From NCBI GenBank assembly GCA_907163375.1, contig CAJQUW010016879.1, positions 1 through 64,000 on the forward strand: a stretch of 64,000 nucleotides of DNA, given 5' to 3'. Shown here in pieces: positions 36,577-47,655 of the stretch. Every line of letters begins with the position of its first letter. Positions within the stretch are counted from its first letter, which is position 1. The DNA is from Prostheceraeus crozeri (Eukaryota > Platyhelminthes > Polycladida > Euryleptidae). The position numbers were made by a program, and so were the translations under genes. The notes below the pieces were generated by a model, which saw nothing but the letters and a program-made list of their open reading frames with translations, did no database searches and was not told the DNA's origin.

Positions 36577-36799
36577 GGCTTTGTCATCCGAACCTCCGCG
36601 AATGACCTCCGGTGAATCTTTAAATTATGTGGTGCATGATTCAGTTGAAAATACGTCTCAGATGGAAGTAAATATTTTGAATGATGAGCAAGACAAAATC
36701 TATTTCAAATCGTATAACAGACATGGTTTTACGTTGAGCAACGATACAACAATTATTGGACCTTGTATTGCATTACAAAAGTCAGTAATGTATTGGCAT
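36577..36799 (+). CDS. NDUFAF3: NDUFAF3 exon (first visible)
   Basis: Acceptor TTTTTTTGCAG before 36577 and donor GTAAGT at 36800. The leading G completes a codon from an unseen exon (phase 2). Encodes a hydrophilic leader and the conserved IYFKSYNRHGF...IIGPCIAL...YWH block. Confidence 0.85.
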
Positions 36800-39700
36800 G
36801 TAAGTTGGAACGTCAATTTTGTTTTGTAGTGCACTCTGCGTTATTTATGCTGAAGTGGTTATTAATAAGTCGAACATCATGCGGACTCACGAGCCTGTAT
36901 ACTAACATGCCGACTATTGTTCAGAGAGCATACTCATTCTCTAGAGTCTAAGGGATGAATTTATGTTAATGTTGCAGCATGCTGAACAAATCAACTCAAA
37001 TCATACCGTCGACGAAAATATTAAAATATGCATGTTGTTCTTTACGGTTGTTTGATAGCTCAGTAGGAAATAACTTACTTTCACACTTGTTTTTGTGATT
37101 TTATTTAGTTTATTATATTTGATTTCTGTTGTATTTTATATTATGGTAAGGGGTCATTGCACATCACTTTCCGAAGCGATGCGAGAGAAGTTGATCAGAT
37201 AATGATCACAACGAAAGCTCCGAACTTGTCTTGGCTTTGTTCGAATGCTATCAAGTATGCAGTTCAGGGTGTAGGACGCATAGGCGCATCTGCAGATTTT
37301 CATGGACTTAGTGATGCAGCTGATTTGATTCGTTTTAATATGTCGGAAAACAGGATAGGGAACACGAGTATGTGGATAGATCAGTGTTCTTTATTATTTC
37401 GTATACACGGAACTTAGCTAAATTTACGTGGTAAGTGGTGATCCAAACGCATTGGTGGCATATTGCAGATCCACTAACATGACATAGGGGTCCACTATCA
37501 TAGTAATTGGCAGTAACATATTGTAGGAGATTTTTGGGTAAAGCAGCCTTCGTCTGCATGTACATGTATGTATCACCTTAGTCAATTATTTTATGGTTTA
37601 ATTCAGGAACGCATGTTTCGTAGACATAAAACAAGCTTGTCTAATCTACGCAGTTCCACCACTGTCAGCTCAGGTGCGCAATGCAACTATAAAGAACACT
37701 GGGATGGATATTGTGTAAGCGATTAGGTCTTAATACAATGATTTAGAAGAAAAGCTTTCCTGTTATGCTACACTTAACAATCATCACAATTAGGATTTTA
37801 TGACTTTCGTCGACTGCTATTTTCAAGAATGGCATGACTTTGATAATTGATTGGCTTTGATTGAAGTGGTAGTAAGAAAAGTCTGTTGGCTGAGGGCCTC
37901 ATATCGGTACATTGGTGCAGAGAGTCCACGGTTTGATTCTGACTACTTGTGGCGGCACCACTCTCACTAGAGGTTGCTAACCCAAACCTATTGGTAGTTG
38001 CAAGTGTAGGAAGGTTGGGCTGCCATGCCTTTAGCTTGTCAGTATGATTCAGCGCCTAGGTTGGGCCCTTAGGTGAAAAGCTAAGCTTTCATAGTGGTTT
38101 AGCTAAAGAACACCATAAATCGGCTTCAGCTCAAAGTCAGATGTAGGCACTAGTCACTTGAATAAAGTGAGACGAACGATAGCAAATTGCCATGCAAAAG
38201 ATGTCCGGCAGGTAGGAATCGAACCGACGACTCCAGGTCTTCTAGATCTGTCGTTCTACCAACTGAGCTATGACCGCTTACGAAGACAGTATCAAGCCTT
38301 CACCTTCACACAGCAGTTGTCATAACATTTGAATCAGTGAATATATATTTCTTGCAATTATGACTACCGCTATTAAAACCAGAAGCGGTGAATCGACACG
38401 TACCAAAGTACAGTCTCGGATAAAAGTTTATAATGCTTGTTATTTAGAAGTTATCCGATAAAATCATAACTTCGTCATCAGTTTTAGGTGTCTACAGAAC
38501 ATAGATTATATTCAAAAGCATTGATAAGCAACTATAATTTCCGTAAAAATTCGCATCTTAGTAACAAGATGCTTAGATTAAGCCAGTTGCTAACAACAAT
38601 GATCAACAGTGTTTATTCTCTTCTATTTATGGACATCAAGTAACGAAGTATTAAATTGAATTCCAAATATGGACTTCAGAGCCATTATGATGCATGTTCT
38701 CATGCAATTTTTGTCAGATTTATGCTAACCGTTTTCCTCAGCTGCAAAAGCATGTACTCACTCAATGTTTTCTGTTTAATACAGCTTCATGACATATCTT
38801 TCGCTTATAACTGCTTAATGAGGACAACGATGTTTGGTTCTACAAATACAGACATTATGCGAAATATAGCTACATCACTTTCCATAATATTCTCGTGTAA
38901 TCAACTCTGATTTCCAAAATATCAGAAGACGTGTAAATGCTACTTTTGTCGACAAAAAAAGTGTATGAAGTATAAAAATATATAATTCAATATTTATTTT
39001 TGATTCTTATATAAAAAAATTAATTAATTCTAATTTTCTAAATTAAGCATATTTTTGTGGTAATTACATTGGAGCTGCTTTTTTCGACTGATTAGTGCTA
39101 CTAATGGATTCATTAGTTAAATAATAAGTCAATGCTACTACTGGATTTGCTAGTGCTACTGAAAAGCAAAATTTTATTCAATGACCATATTCCCGGAGAA
39201 GCCGAAAGTTTACTTTTTATTTGTTTTTATGTAACTAAGTATCTAATTATAGTTAGCACTAAATGTGTGGTAAGAAAATATGGATGTAATAAAGTGCTAA
39301 AATGATGACATGTTTATGACTTATCTAAAAATGATTGAATTGAGCAATTGACGATAGTATTGCTTTCTCTTAGGAAAAATGACGAAGCAAAAACGCTTCT
39401 AGGTCATTGCATGAAAATTGACATTTCTAATAGAAAATCCAATTGGCATACCTTCTCAGATTTCGCTCAAATTGTTACAGCTGTTGTGTTGATTCTTGGT
39501 ATGAAACCGATAGACATAAAGTTATTCCTTTGATTTTATGATATAAAGGAATACTTAAATTTGGCATGAATTCTTGGGTTTAGCGAGAAAATATGGATCA
39601 GGTGCATGTGGCAAGACTGGCTAAGTTAGAATCGGTTAGTTATTTAATTGATGGAACCGTGATTTTTTCGATGAATTCGATACATGTAATCATGCATACT

Positions 39701-42700
39701 TCTTTGTATAAAACTTCAAGTCTTTTTATCAGGCTATATTTGTTGACCTCCAATAAATTTGCAGACGTTTGTCTGGGAAGTAAGCCTAATGTGAAGCATC
39801 AGAAGTGGTGCGTGAATTTCTTATGCTGTACGTGGTTTTTGTTTCGCCAGATAGCGTGGACACCCTGTCCTAGCAAATGTTTTACAACATAATAGAAAAT
39901 TATCGTTGGTTTCACAAATTTATTTTGTTGGTAATAATGCTTTGTATTTGACAGTTTTACAGGGATTAATGCAACACTTGATCACCAAAAGCTTGTGATC
40001 CCATTGATCTCAAGTGAGAAGATGGTGAGCAACGAACGAAGACTGAGCACTGCGATTTCTTTGGTTTCCCACAATCGATTAGCTTAAACCTTACAAACTC
40101 TGCAGTATTGAATATTCTATGCAGGTTTGCGCATACGAAGAGAATACTAGCCTTTTGTTTATTTGAATGATCCGATCAATATTTTGCTAATCTTTTGTAG
40201 GTGGATGGATCTTTGGATATACACGAAAAGTCGCTGTCTCTATTTGGAATTATTTTCCCAAAAGTAGGTAAGATGATTTTGTTGAAAGCTGTTGTGAAAG
40301 ATGCGTGACGGTTGAGATATGTAATGATTAATTCAAAAGAAAAAATCTCTCCCAATTTTGCGACCACGAACTTGATTGTAAAATAAATTCATCCCACACG
40401 TTTCTTCTATTACGCATTTTGTAATTGCATAGGTCAAACCTGTCGCCCACTTCATGTTCGCTATAGAGAACATACCGAAAAACCTCTATTTGAACGGCAT
40501 GCCGCTCTATTTTTCAAACCTTTCCCCGCACTGCCGTTTAATTAGAGGTGCCGTTCAATTAGAGAGTGCTGTTCTATGAGGCGTGTTCAAATGAAACACG
40601 TTCGCTATACTGTGTTTGTAGAATAGTAAGCAGACAAAGTAAAAGCACAATCAATTAGTAACGACTGTGTATTATTAACATAAGAACAGAAGCAACAATC
40701 AAAAAAAGTCTCCGTTGACTTCCCGGCACTTGTCCCATTGCTTGGGTAGGCGTTGAATTCCGTCGGCAAAGTCAGGACTTCGGCTTGGACTTGAACCAAT
40801 CCCTAACAGCTGTCTTCACTTCTTCGTCTGATCGGAATCGTTGTCCCCTGAGAAACTTCTTCAGGGGACCAAAAATGTGAAAATCGCAAGGTGACAGGTC
40901 AGGACTGTATGCAGGGTGTTCCAAAACTTCCCAACGCTTCCTTGTCAATGCGTCAGATGTCGCCTTCGAAACGTGTGGTCTTGCGTTGTCGTGAAGAAGA
41001 ATGACACCTGAAGACAACATACCGGGTCGCTTGCTCTTTATCGCTTGGTGAAGCTTGTCCAAAGTCTGGATATACCGCTGCGAGTTGATTGTTTCGTTGG
41101 GTTCAAGAAACTCGAGGAGCAGCGGGCCCTGAATATCGAAGAACACCGTGAGCATCACCTTCCCTGCAGATTGTTGCACTCGGAACTTCTTCGGCTTGGG
41201 TGAACTTGGATGCTTCCACCGTATGCTGCTCTGCTTCCCTTCCGGCTCGAAATGATGGCACCACGTCTCGTCTCCAGCCACAATGCAACGCAAGAACTGC
41301 TCATTCTCGGTATTGAAGCGAGTCAGGTGTTCCAAACTGAGTGTTCTCCGTCTTTCCTTGTGGTCTTCAGTAAGCATTCGAGGCATTGAGAGCAATTGTG
41401 ATACTGCAACTTTTCCTTCACGATGGTATGCATTGAGCCAATTGAGACATTGAAGTCATCTGCCAGATCTCGAATGCTTCGTCGACGATCGGCTCTGACT
41501 GCGGTATCGATGGCCTCAGTCAGACTTTCAGTCACCACTTTGTGCGGCTGTCCAGGACGTGGCAAATCAGATGTTTCAGTTCACCCCTCTCGAAACTTCC
41601 TTGACCACTCTGTCACTGTGGTCTTTGAAACAGCTCGATCTCTGTATACTGATGCCATTCTGCGATGGATCTCTGCTGGCATGCATCCTTCTGCGATCAG
41701 GAATTGAATAACCGCTCTCTGGTCTTCTTTGGACGGACTTCCTACCATGAACGATACTTCACTCGTCATCAACCGTGAACAACAGACACACTTGATGAAC
41801 AAACACATTGTCACGCTGTTATAAAGCACTGAATAGTACTCCACAGGTCTGCTTTGATTAATTGGTCCACTAAGATAAGTCGAACGGGTTTCATTTGAAC
41901 ACGCCTCGTATTTTTCGACCAGTTGATCAGAATTTAGAGATGAAATTTTCCGTAATTTTTATCTTAAATCTGTAAATTTTATAGATGAAAAGCGAAAACA
42001 TGTAACATAAGAACTCTGCATATATCTATTCGACAAAAGTTAACAAACACAGGTTGCCGGTAATCACTGGTTAGAAATCACAAACTCATTAGTGAAAATC
42101 AAGTGGCACGTCGCTGTTGTAGCTGTCCTCGTCATTCGCATCACCTTCAGCATCATCGTCAAAGTTCTGATTGATTCCACGTTCGACACCAGCATTGGCT
42201 CGGGCTTGCCGGAGAAGTTGCAAACCAGTCTGAATTGGACCGTCCGAGTCTGGCTTGAAACAATGGATCTGGCAATCCTCCGAGCCGTCGAGAGCGTTGG
42301 TCAGTCCGCATCCTTTGAATGACTTGATGATCAGATCCTTCGGCAGCTGATACCAGGCATCGACAATCCATTTCAAGTATACTTCCATTGATGGCGCTCG
42401 CATGTTGCCGGATTTGGTGTAGCTCTTCTCGCCGTGCAACATCCAATTCTCGTAGAACTGTCTGACTTTGGCCGTGAATGGGGCATTCCAGTAGACATCG
42501 GGGGCCTGTATGAATTTGGTGCACCCGCCTGGAATCACGGCCACGTGAATCTGTAGTTTCTTCAATTGCTTCTTGGTGGTATCACTAATGTGACAACGGT
42601 ATGAGTCCCAGGCCAGCAGGCGCTTGTCAAACATTAAAGAACCGATGATATTCTGTAGATACTCAGAATTCAGATCGTCATTGAAGAACGTGCGGCCGGC

Positions 42701-45700
42701 CCAACACAGATGGAGCGTGTTCTTGAACTTGGTGGCGATCTCCTTATTTGGTCGCTTGTTCGGGAGTAGAACGTACGGCTGACATTTATATCCATCGGAT
42801 CGAGCGGTCAGCATGACAGTAACATGTAACTTGTCATGACCGGCAGTCTTCACCGGGACCTCTCGGACTCCCTTACTTTCAACGGTAAGGCTGCTTGAGT
42901 AGTCCAAGTAGATGGCCGTGTCGTCGGCAGCAAAGATTTAGGTATAGTTGGAGGTACGACGGCACTGTTAGACGAACAAAATGTTAATAAAAAAAAGTTA
43001 ATAATAAAATGTTAATTCACGATCTTCTTGGCGTACTGTTCCGGCTCTTTCTGACAGGTCGTTGTAGGGCGGCGTAAGACCAAGTTGTGGCGAAGTAAAA
43101 ACTTTTCCAACCAGCCGTTGCTCGCTTTGAAATCCTCGTCTGTCGACAAAGCGAGTGCCTGTTTCTGGATTATCGTGTGGCTGACGCGGAGCTTTTTCTG
43201 TCGTTGCTGACGAACCCAACAGATGAGCTTCTCGTCGAATTCCTTGTCCTTCAAAGGTTGTCCGGTACCTTGGATTCGCTTAGTTGATGAGATAGAAGAT
43301 GAAGACGCCTTCAACTGAGCCTCAAGGTGTGCTTTCTGCTCCGTCCACTGTTAGATGCATGCACGAGGGACCTTCTTGTCTTTCGCAGCCTTTGATTTGT
43401 TGTGTTTCTCGGCATATGCGACAACTTCAAGTTTGAAAGGTATATCGTAATTTCTCCGCTTTGTAGGGGTCACATCTTCAGTGTCAGAGCTGCTAGACAT
43501 GGCTGCCGAATTTCTGTGATCTTATCGAGCTGCGAAAGTTAAAATATCCGGTGAGCTTCTACAATAATGCAGAATTGACGAATGGGAATGAGTCTGGGAG
43601 TGGGACTTCCCAGTGTCTAAAAATAAATACGATGCAACTCCATTGAATGAGACTTCCCAGCCTCTAAAAATAGCTCCATAGCATTCTACAAACTATTTTC
43701 CTGTTTTACACGTTTTTGATGTAGGAGATGAATTCATCAAAGTGTCGTTAAATTAGAGGTGACGTTCAATTAGAGGGTGCCATTCAATTTTTCAACTCCT
43801 CTAGACTGCCGTTATATTAGAGGTGCCGTTCAAATAGAGGTTTTACGGTAAGTGTAGTTTCTGGTTTGAATATTTGAAGTTAGCGGTTTCACAGTGATGT
43901 TCTGATGACCATCAACAATTTCGCTACAAAATTATTGATGAGCAGCAAACAGCGATTACTACTAGGTGGCTGAATCCCGCTCTATTGCGACGAACATGCC
44001 AAAACTAGACAGACATGGGCTGAACATGTGAGCTGCTTTCACTGACAAATTTGTTTACAAACCCACATGTACAGCAACAGTTTGCAACCTTTGACATAGT
44101 CTGTGTAGACGAAATGCGTCGGGTGATTTTATTTTGCAATGAAGCTAGCAGTCGTAAAATTTCGAGAGATTTTTTCTTTCGAATTCATCATGACTGACCT
44201 CCCGCACAGACAACTATATCGGTGTGAGATACGTAAGCAGTTAAACAACGAGATGATTGTCGGATATATATTTTTCAACTTGAGACTCATTGAGTGGGTT
44301 CATATTTTTTAATGTCTATCGGAAATGGGTTTGTCATTTCGACAAAGCATGGGGTGGCCGAACGTACCCGAAATTCGCATATATGCACGAATATACACGA
44401 ATTTTGAGAAATCAGTGAAATATGCACAAAGTGTGCACTTTCATAGATTGGAAATGAAATAGAAATCTGTTTTTGAAGAAAATATTTATCCTTTTATGCA
44501 TAGATGATGTGATCTTGCTTTGAATGAAATTGTTGTCACTATTTCCTGTCCCCCATCATTTATTACTTGAAAAGCTTATTGAGATTGGCATTCATAGAGG
44601 TTTCATTGCCTGGTATAATTCGTATTTGGAAGGCAGGAAGCAATTTGTAAACTATAACAACCAAACAAGCTCAATCTCTAACGTGACATCTGGATTGCCA
44701 CAAGGAGCGATTTTGTCACCGTCACTTTTTTGTGTATTTGTTGGAGGATTGACTACTTTACATGATGACAGTTCGATTTTCAAATATGCCGATGACATTG
44801 TTCTTTGCCTACCTCATAAGATCTCAAACAGCAACGAGATTAGGAATAAGGAAGAGCTTCAGCATGTTGTTGGATGGGCGACAGAAAAAGGCCTTTCCTT
44901 AAATATGACTAAAAGCTGTCAAATGCTGATTAAAACTAAAAGTACATCTTCCGTCAGCCCTCTTGATTTTGCTCTCCCATCTCGGAAGGATTTGAGTATT
45001 TTGGGTATCCAAATTTGTGAATCACTATCATGGACCGTGCATATAGATGCTAGATTGCGTAAAGCTAGCAAATTTCTCCATCTTCTAAGGGTACTGAAGA
45101 GCATTATTACCAAAGATGAACTGATTCGTGTATACCAATGTCTTGTTCTTGGTACTCTGAGTTATGGCAGCACGGTGTACGTTGGCAGCATTTTGAAAAA
45201 GGATAAGCGTAAGATCAACAAATTCGTGCGTCGCTGTCACTGGGTTATATGTGGAAAGGAATGCAAGGAGGAGGACTGTCTACCTGATTTTTACCAAGCA
45301 CAGGAAAAGCAGGCACTCAGACTGTTTTCGAAAGCTTTGAGTTTTGTTGACCATGTGTTGCATCCTATTTTGCCTGAACGTTTGCCAAGTGGTCGCGTCA
45401 GAATTCCAAAATGCGTTACCTTGAGACATCAAACTTCCTTTGTGCCGTTTATGAGCAAAATGTTTAATTCCATGTTCTCAGGTTCTCATCGTCTGACTTA
45501 AATCTTGACTTTATTTGGTACTTCATAACTTGTAATTGATGATTTTTAATTTTGAGAAATAAACGCTTTCTATTCTATTCTATAGTTGTTGTACAAATAC
45601 ACCCTGTTATCGTATTTAGCACTGCAAATCGTTTTGTAAATTTATGACATCATAGCGAATGGAATTCGCAAGTACTCATTTTTTTCTAGTCAGGCAATTC

Positions 45701-47655
45701 TCAAATACAAGTGCATGCAATGTAAAATCGCAATTTCTAATATTGGCAGGATTTACGTGAAATCGCTTGCATGATTTTGATTTCTATGCAGCATGTGTGT
45801 AGTAATACGTAATTGTATAAAGCTTTCATCATCCGCTGATATGTCTTTTGCGACTTGTAACCAGCTGTGCTCATCGCACTCCTCCACTTTGTCTGATCTC
45901 GAACAATCCTTAGCAGCTCTACCGTAGTTCGACCATGCGTGTAGGTTCTCGAGTTAATTGCATCAGTAGGTTTTCTGGCATCCCCTTTCTGTTAGCTATT
46001 TACACAATGCCAGTGAGCAGTAAGCATTGTTATAGCATTGCTGGTGCTCCGACGATCCAAAAAATATCCACTTTCTTACTTTAATTACACATTAATGAAT
46101 CACAGTGCTTTTCACATATTTATCAAAACAGTTTGAAACTTTTATCACTTTTATCAAAAACTTTCATCAAAACTTTTGAACCCCACGGCGGATGCGGAGA
46201 AGCCGTCTGTAGCTCAAAAGATTAAAACCTTCAAATAACTTCAATCAAGATTCCAAGCACACAGTTCGGTTTACTTGATGCCACCAATCAGCAGTGATCC
46301 AGATCGTTGGAGCTGGGGTCCACAGTCCACAAGAAATGCGGTGTTGACCATTGTTTGATGCCATAAGCTTGATTTGAAAAAAAGCATGAAAAACGATTGT
46401 TGAAAAATCCTCAGTAAAACGCTCTTGCATGGATAAGGAAATATTTCATAAATAACTTCGTCTGACACAGCCGCTTTCAAACCGTTCAAAACCTCATGTG
46501 TAAATCACTTAAGCGAAATGTGCAAGTAACTGTTGCCGAGAGAATGTAACATATCGCAACGCTGGTGCGACCTGCTTATTGATCATTTAGCACCGTTCAG
46601 CTATTCTGACCGATCGAATGTAGGGAGAATTCACAGTTATCATTATCTCTATACTATCTATGTTATCAATACCATTTTCCTTAGAATGCAGAGACATCTT
46701 AGACTGACTTTGACAAACTGTGTGATATTAGTTGCGTGGCGAGATGATAATGAATTTGTTCTAGGATGTGAACCGCACAATTGGAAGAAGCTCCCCTCTC
46801 TCCATGTGAAAACAAGTTTGCAAACAGGTTTGGAAATCATGTACATTGCAAGCCCATGGCATGCCAATGTGTAAGAGGTGTGAATGATGATCACTAACAG
46901 CGACCCTGTGTGCCTATAATTACGTGTATTTCAATGACACGTATATTACAAATTTTAAAATTAACATGTATATTTCAAATGATGATAAATAAATAATGCT
47001 ATTTTTTCGTTTTTTAGACATATTGATTATTGGCAAAGGCTCGAAATCGTCTCCTATAAACTATGCTAATATTGTGACCTTCGCTAGAAAACACAACATC
47101 TCATTTGAAGTACTGCCCACGGTGAGCCGCTCCGCAACATTGTTTTATGGATTGTTGAGATGCAGAATGTATGATTATTCTAATTTGTTTACTCATTTTT
47201 TTAAAATTAGCTGTAATACATCAAAGTGATATATTATGGTAATGTGAATCATTAATTTAACATTTATTACTTTCTAATTTCTCATTGATGTTCATCACAA
47301 CATTAAATACGAGGATATGGTTGAAACTATGTATGTTTCATTACAAGTCTTCAATTTTTTTCTTTGTTTTCAGGATCAGGCTATCGCTACATTCAATTTT
47401 CTGAACAGTGAAGACAGATTCGTTGGTGCAGCACTACTCCCATTACAATTTGATGATGATTTTAAGGAAGAAAGGGAATTATTAAGAGAACGACAAGAAT
47501 TTCGAGACTTCCTACAAACTGAAATGATACCACCACTAGAGGATGCTACCTTAAGTGAAAGTAGTGAAACAGAGGAATTTCTGCCACCGAAAGAACCTGA
47601 CATCAATTTTGAGAAAGATCTCTCCTTCAGGAAAGACGATTCTTCTCGGCGATAA
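36577..47655 (+). CDS. NDUFAF3: NADH dehydrogenase complex I assembly factor 3, four visible coding exons
   Basis: Exons 36577-36799, 40201-40267, 47018-47121 and 47374-47655 join in frame with GT-AG sites (225 codons including stop; the first exon is missing). The product matches NDUFAF3 blocks: IYFKSYNRHGFTLSNDTTII, GPCIALQKSVMYWH (human FMINGNRVLGPCALLP), DIHEKSLSLFGIIFPKVDIL (human DSFSLFWLLEPRIEIL), then IIGKGSK and ATFNFLNSEDRFVGAALLP (human ATFNFLCHEGRVTGAALIP). NDUFAF3 acts with NDUFAF4 in the mitochondrial matrix during early assembly of the complex I Q module. After GAALLP the protein carries an acidic tail of about 75 residues that human NDUFAF3 lacks. Introns are 3.4, 6.7 and 0.25 kb; the 6.7-kb one holds three transposons. 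The transit-peptide exon was not identified. Confidence 0.9.
37885..38110 (+). repeat. SINE-like sequence with B-box-like GGTTTGATTC
   Basis: CTCATATCGGTACATTGGTG about 20 bp before CACGGTTTGATTCTGACTA gives A-box-like and B-box-like spacing, followed by a GC-richer body unlike the surrounding intron. Diverged; low certainty. Confidence 0.4.
38205..38282 (-). repeat. tRNA-derived SINE head / tRNA pseudogene
   Basis: On the minus strand: GCGGTCATAGCTCAGTTGGT (A box), a plausible anticodon arm, then GTCGGTTCGATTCCTAC (B box). The acceptor-stem halves do not pair properly, which argues against a working tRNA gene. Confidence 0.6.
40201..40267 (+). CDS. NDUFAF3: NDUFAF3 67-nt microexon
   Basis: Acceptor TCTTTTGTAG, donor GTAAGATG. 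Encodes VDGSLDIHEKSLSLFGIIFP plus KV, the counterpart of the S-L-x-L-F-x-x-L-E-P-x block of the family. Found by looking for that block; phases match both neighbours (0 in, 1 out). Confidence 0.88.
40577..41908 (-). mobile_element. mariner transposon nested in the pogo element
   Basis: 1,332 bp with inverted ends (T/C)GAGGCGTGTTCAAATGAAAC and TA on both sides. It inserted into the pogo element's left subterminal region, so it is the younger of the two. Confidence 0.92.
40772..41769 (-). pseudogene. mariner transposase (D,D34D), one stop and one frameshift
   Basis: Reading leftward from 41769: MTSEVSF start, helix-turn-helix DNA-binding regions (EIHRRMASVYRDRAVSKTTV; RRSIRDLADDFNVSIGSMHT), then the catalytic domain with GDETWCHHF, LLHDNARPH and YSPDLSPCDFHIF. 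Exactly 34 residues lie between the second and third aspartates, the mariner signature. TGA at 41581-41583 interrupts the first part and the frame shifts near 41390-41395. The product cuts and pastes the element at TA sites; this copy cannot make it. Confidence 0.92.
42089..43500 (-). pseudogene. pogo-like (CENP-B/jerky type) transposase, two stops
   Basis: ATG at 43500 (reading leftward) gives a psq-type helix-turn-helix (RNYDIPFKLEVVAYAEKHNK), then a CENP-B-type DNA-binding domain (EKLICWVRQQRQKKLRVSHT, ASNGWLEKFLLRHNLVLRRP), then a DDE catalytic domain: FAADDTAIYLDYSSS, LAWDSYRCHIS and IQAPDVYWNAPF. An acidic tail ends VPLDFH. Breaks: TAA at 43351-43353 and TAA at 42938-42940. A 56-nt AT-rich piece (42965-43020, GTGAAT...TAACAG) restores the frame if removed, so it is a tiny intron or an insertion. 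Otherwise nearly whole, so fairly young. Confidence 0.85.
43849..44520. other. NDUFAF3 intron between pogo and LINE, nothing recognised
   Basis: AT-rich intron sequence; no feature supported. Confidence 0.5.
44520..45585 (+). mobile_element. 5'-truncated LINE (CR1/L2/jockey-like) with open RT frame
   Basis: One open frame (about 44524-45501) encodes the back half of a reverse transcriptase: HHLLLEKLIEIGIHRGFIAW, SGLPQGAILSPSLFCVF, and the catalytic FKYADDIVLCL, then a thumb region and a C-terminal part (SYGSTVYVGSILKK). The 3' end is a short ATTCT repeat (TTTCTATTCTATTCTAT) after AATAAA, as in CR1/L2-like elements. The 5' half (endonuclease and RT fingers) is missing. No stop breaks the remaining frame, which suggests a fairly recent insertion. 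It lies in sense orientation in the NDUFAF3 intron. Confidence 0.88.
45586..47017. other. NDUFAF3 intron, remainder
   Basis: AT-rich, no supported feature. The frame at 46533-46874 has no family match or splice logic. Confidence 0.5.
47018..47121 (+). CDS. NDUFAF3: NDUFAF3 exon (DILIIGKG core)
   Basis: Acceptor CGTTTTTTAG, donor GTGAGC. Encodes DILIIGKGSKSSPINYANIV and the HNISFEVLPT helix-strand, matching human IEILVVGTGDRT...GIAVEVQDT. Confidence 0.92.
47374..47655 (+). CDS. NDUFAF3: NDUFAF3 terminal exon
   Basis: Acceptor TTTGTTTTCAG. Opens DQAIATFNFLNSEDRFVGAA, the family signature, then an acidic, glutamate-rich tail to TAA at 47653-47655. No AATAAA signal stands out in the next 300 bp. 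Confidence 0.92.
   Translation, partial: DQAIATFNFLNSEDRFVGAALLPLQFDDDFKEERELLRERQEFRDFLQTEMIPPLEDATLSESSETEEFLPPKEPDINFEKDLSFRKDDSSRR

Larger units (their letters stand above)
36800..40200. other. NDUFAF3 intron, SINE remnants
   Basis: AT-rich apart from the SINE-like stretch 37885-38285. Open frames such as 37157-37417 lack acceptor/donor agreement with the gene. Confidence 0.5.
40475..43848 (-). mobile_element. pogo/Tigger-like transposon carrying a nested mariner
   Basis: Ends CCG(A/T)AAAACCTCTATTTGAACGG are inverted at 40475 and 43848 and flanked by TA. Subterminal AATTAGAGGTGCCGTTCAAT motifs repeat at both ends. The mariner 40577-41908 lies 100 bp inside the left end; without it the element is about 2.0 kb. 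Its transposase is encoded on the minus strand (43500-42089). It sits antisense in the large NDUFAF3 intron. Confidence 0.85.

Noticed and set aside
38205-38282. A functional tRNA gene on the minus strand
   Set aside because: A and B boxes are present but the acceptor-stem halves do not pair, so I call it a SINE head or pseudogene.
46533-46894. Overlapping frames on both strands before the NDUFAF3 third visible exon
   Set aside because: They do not match NDUFAF3 and lack acceptor/donor sites in phase.
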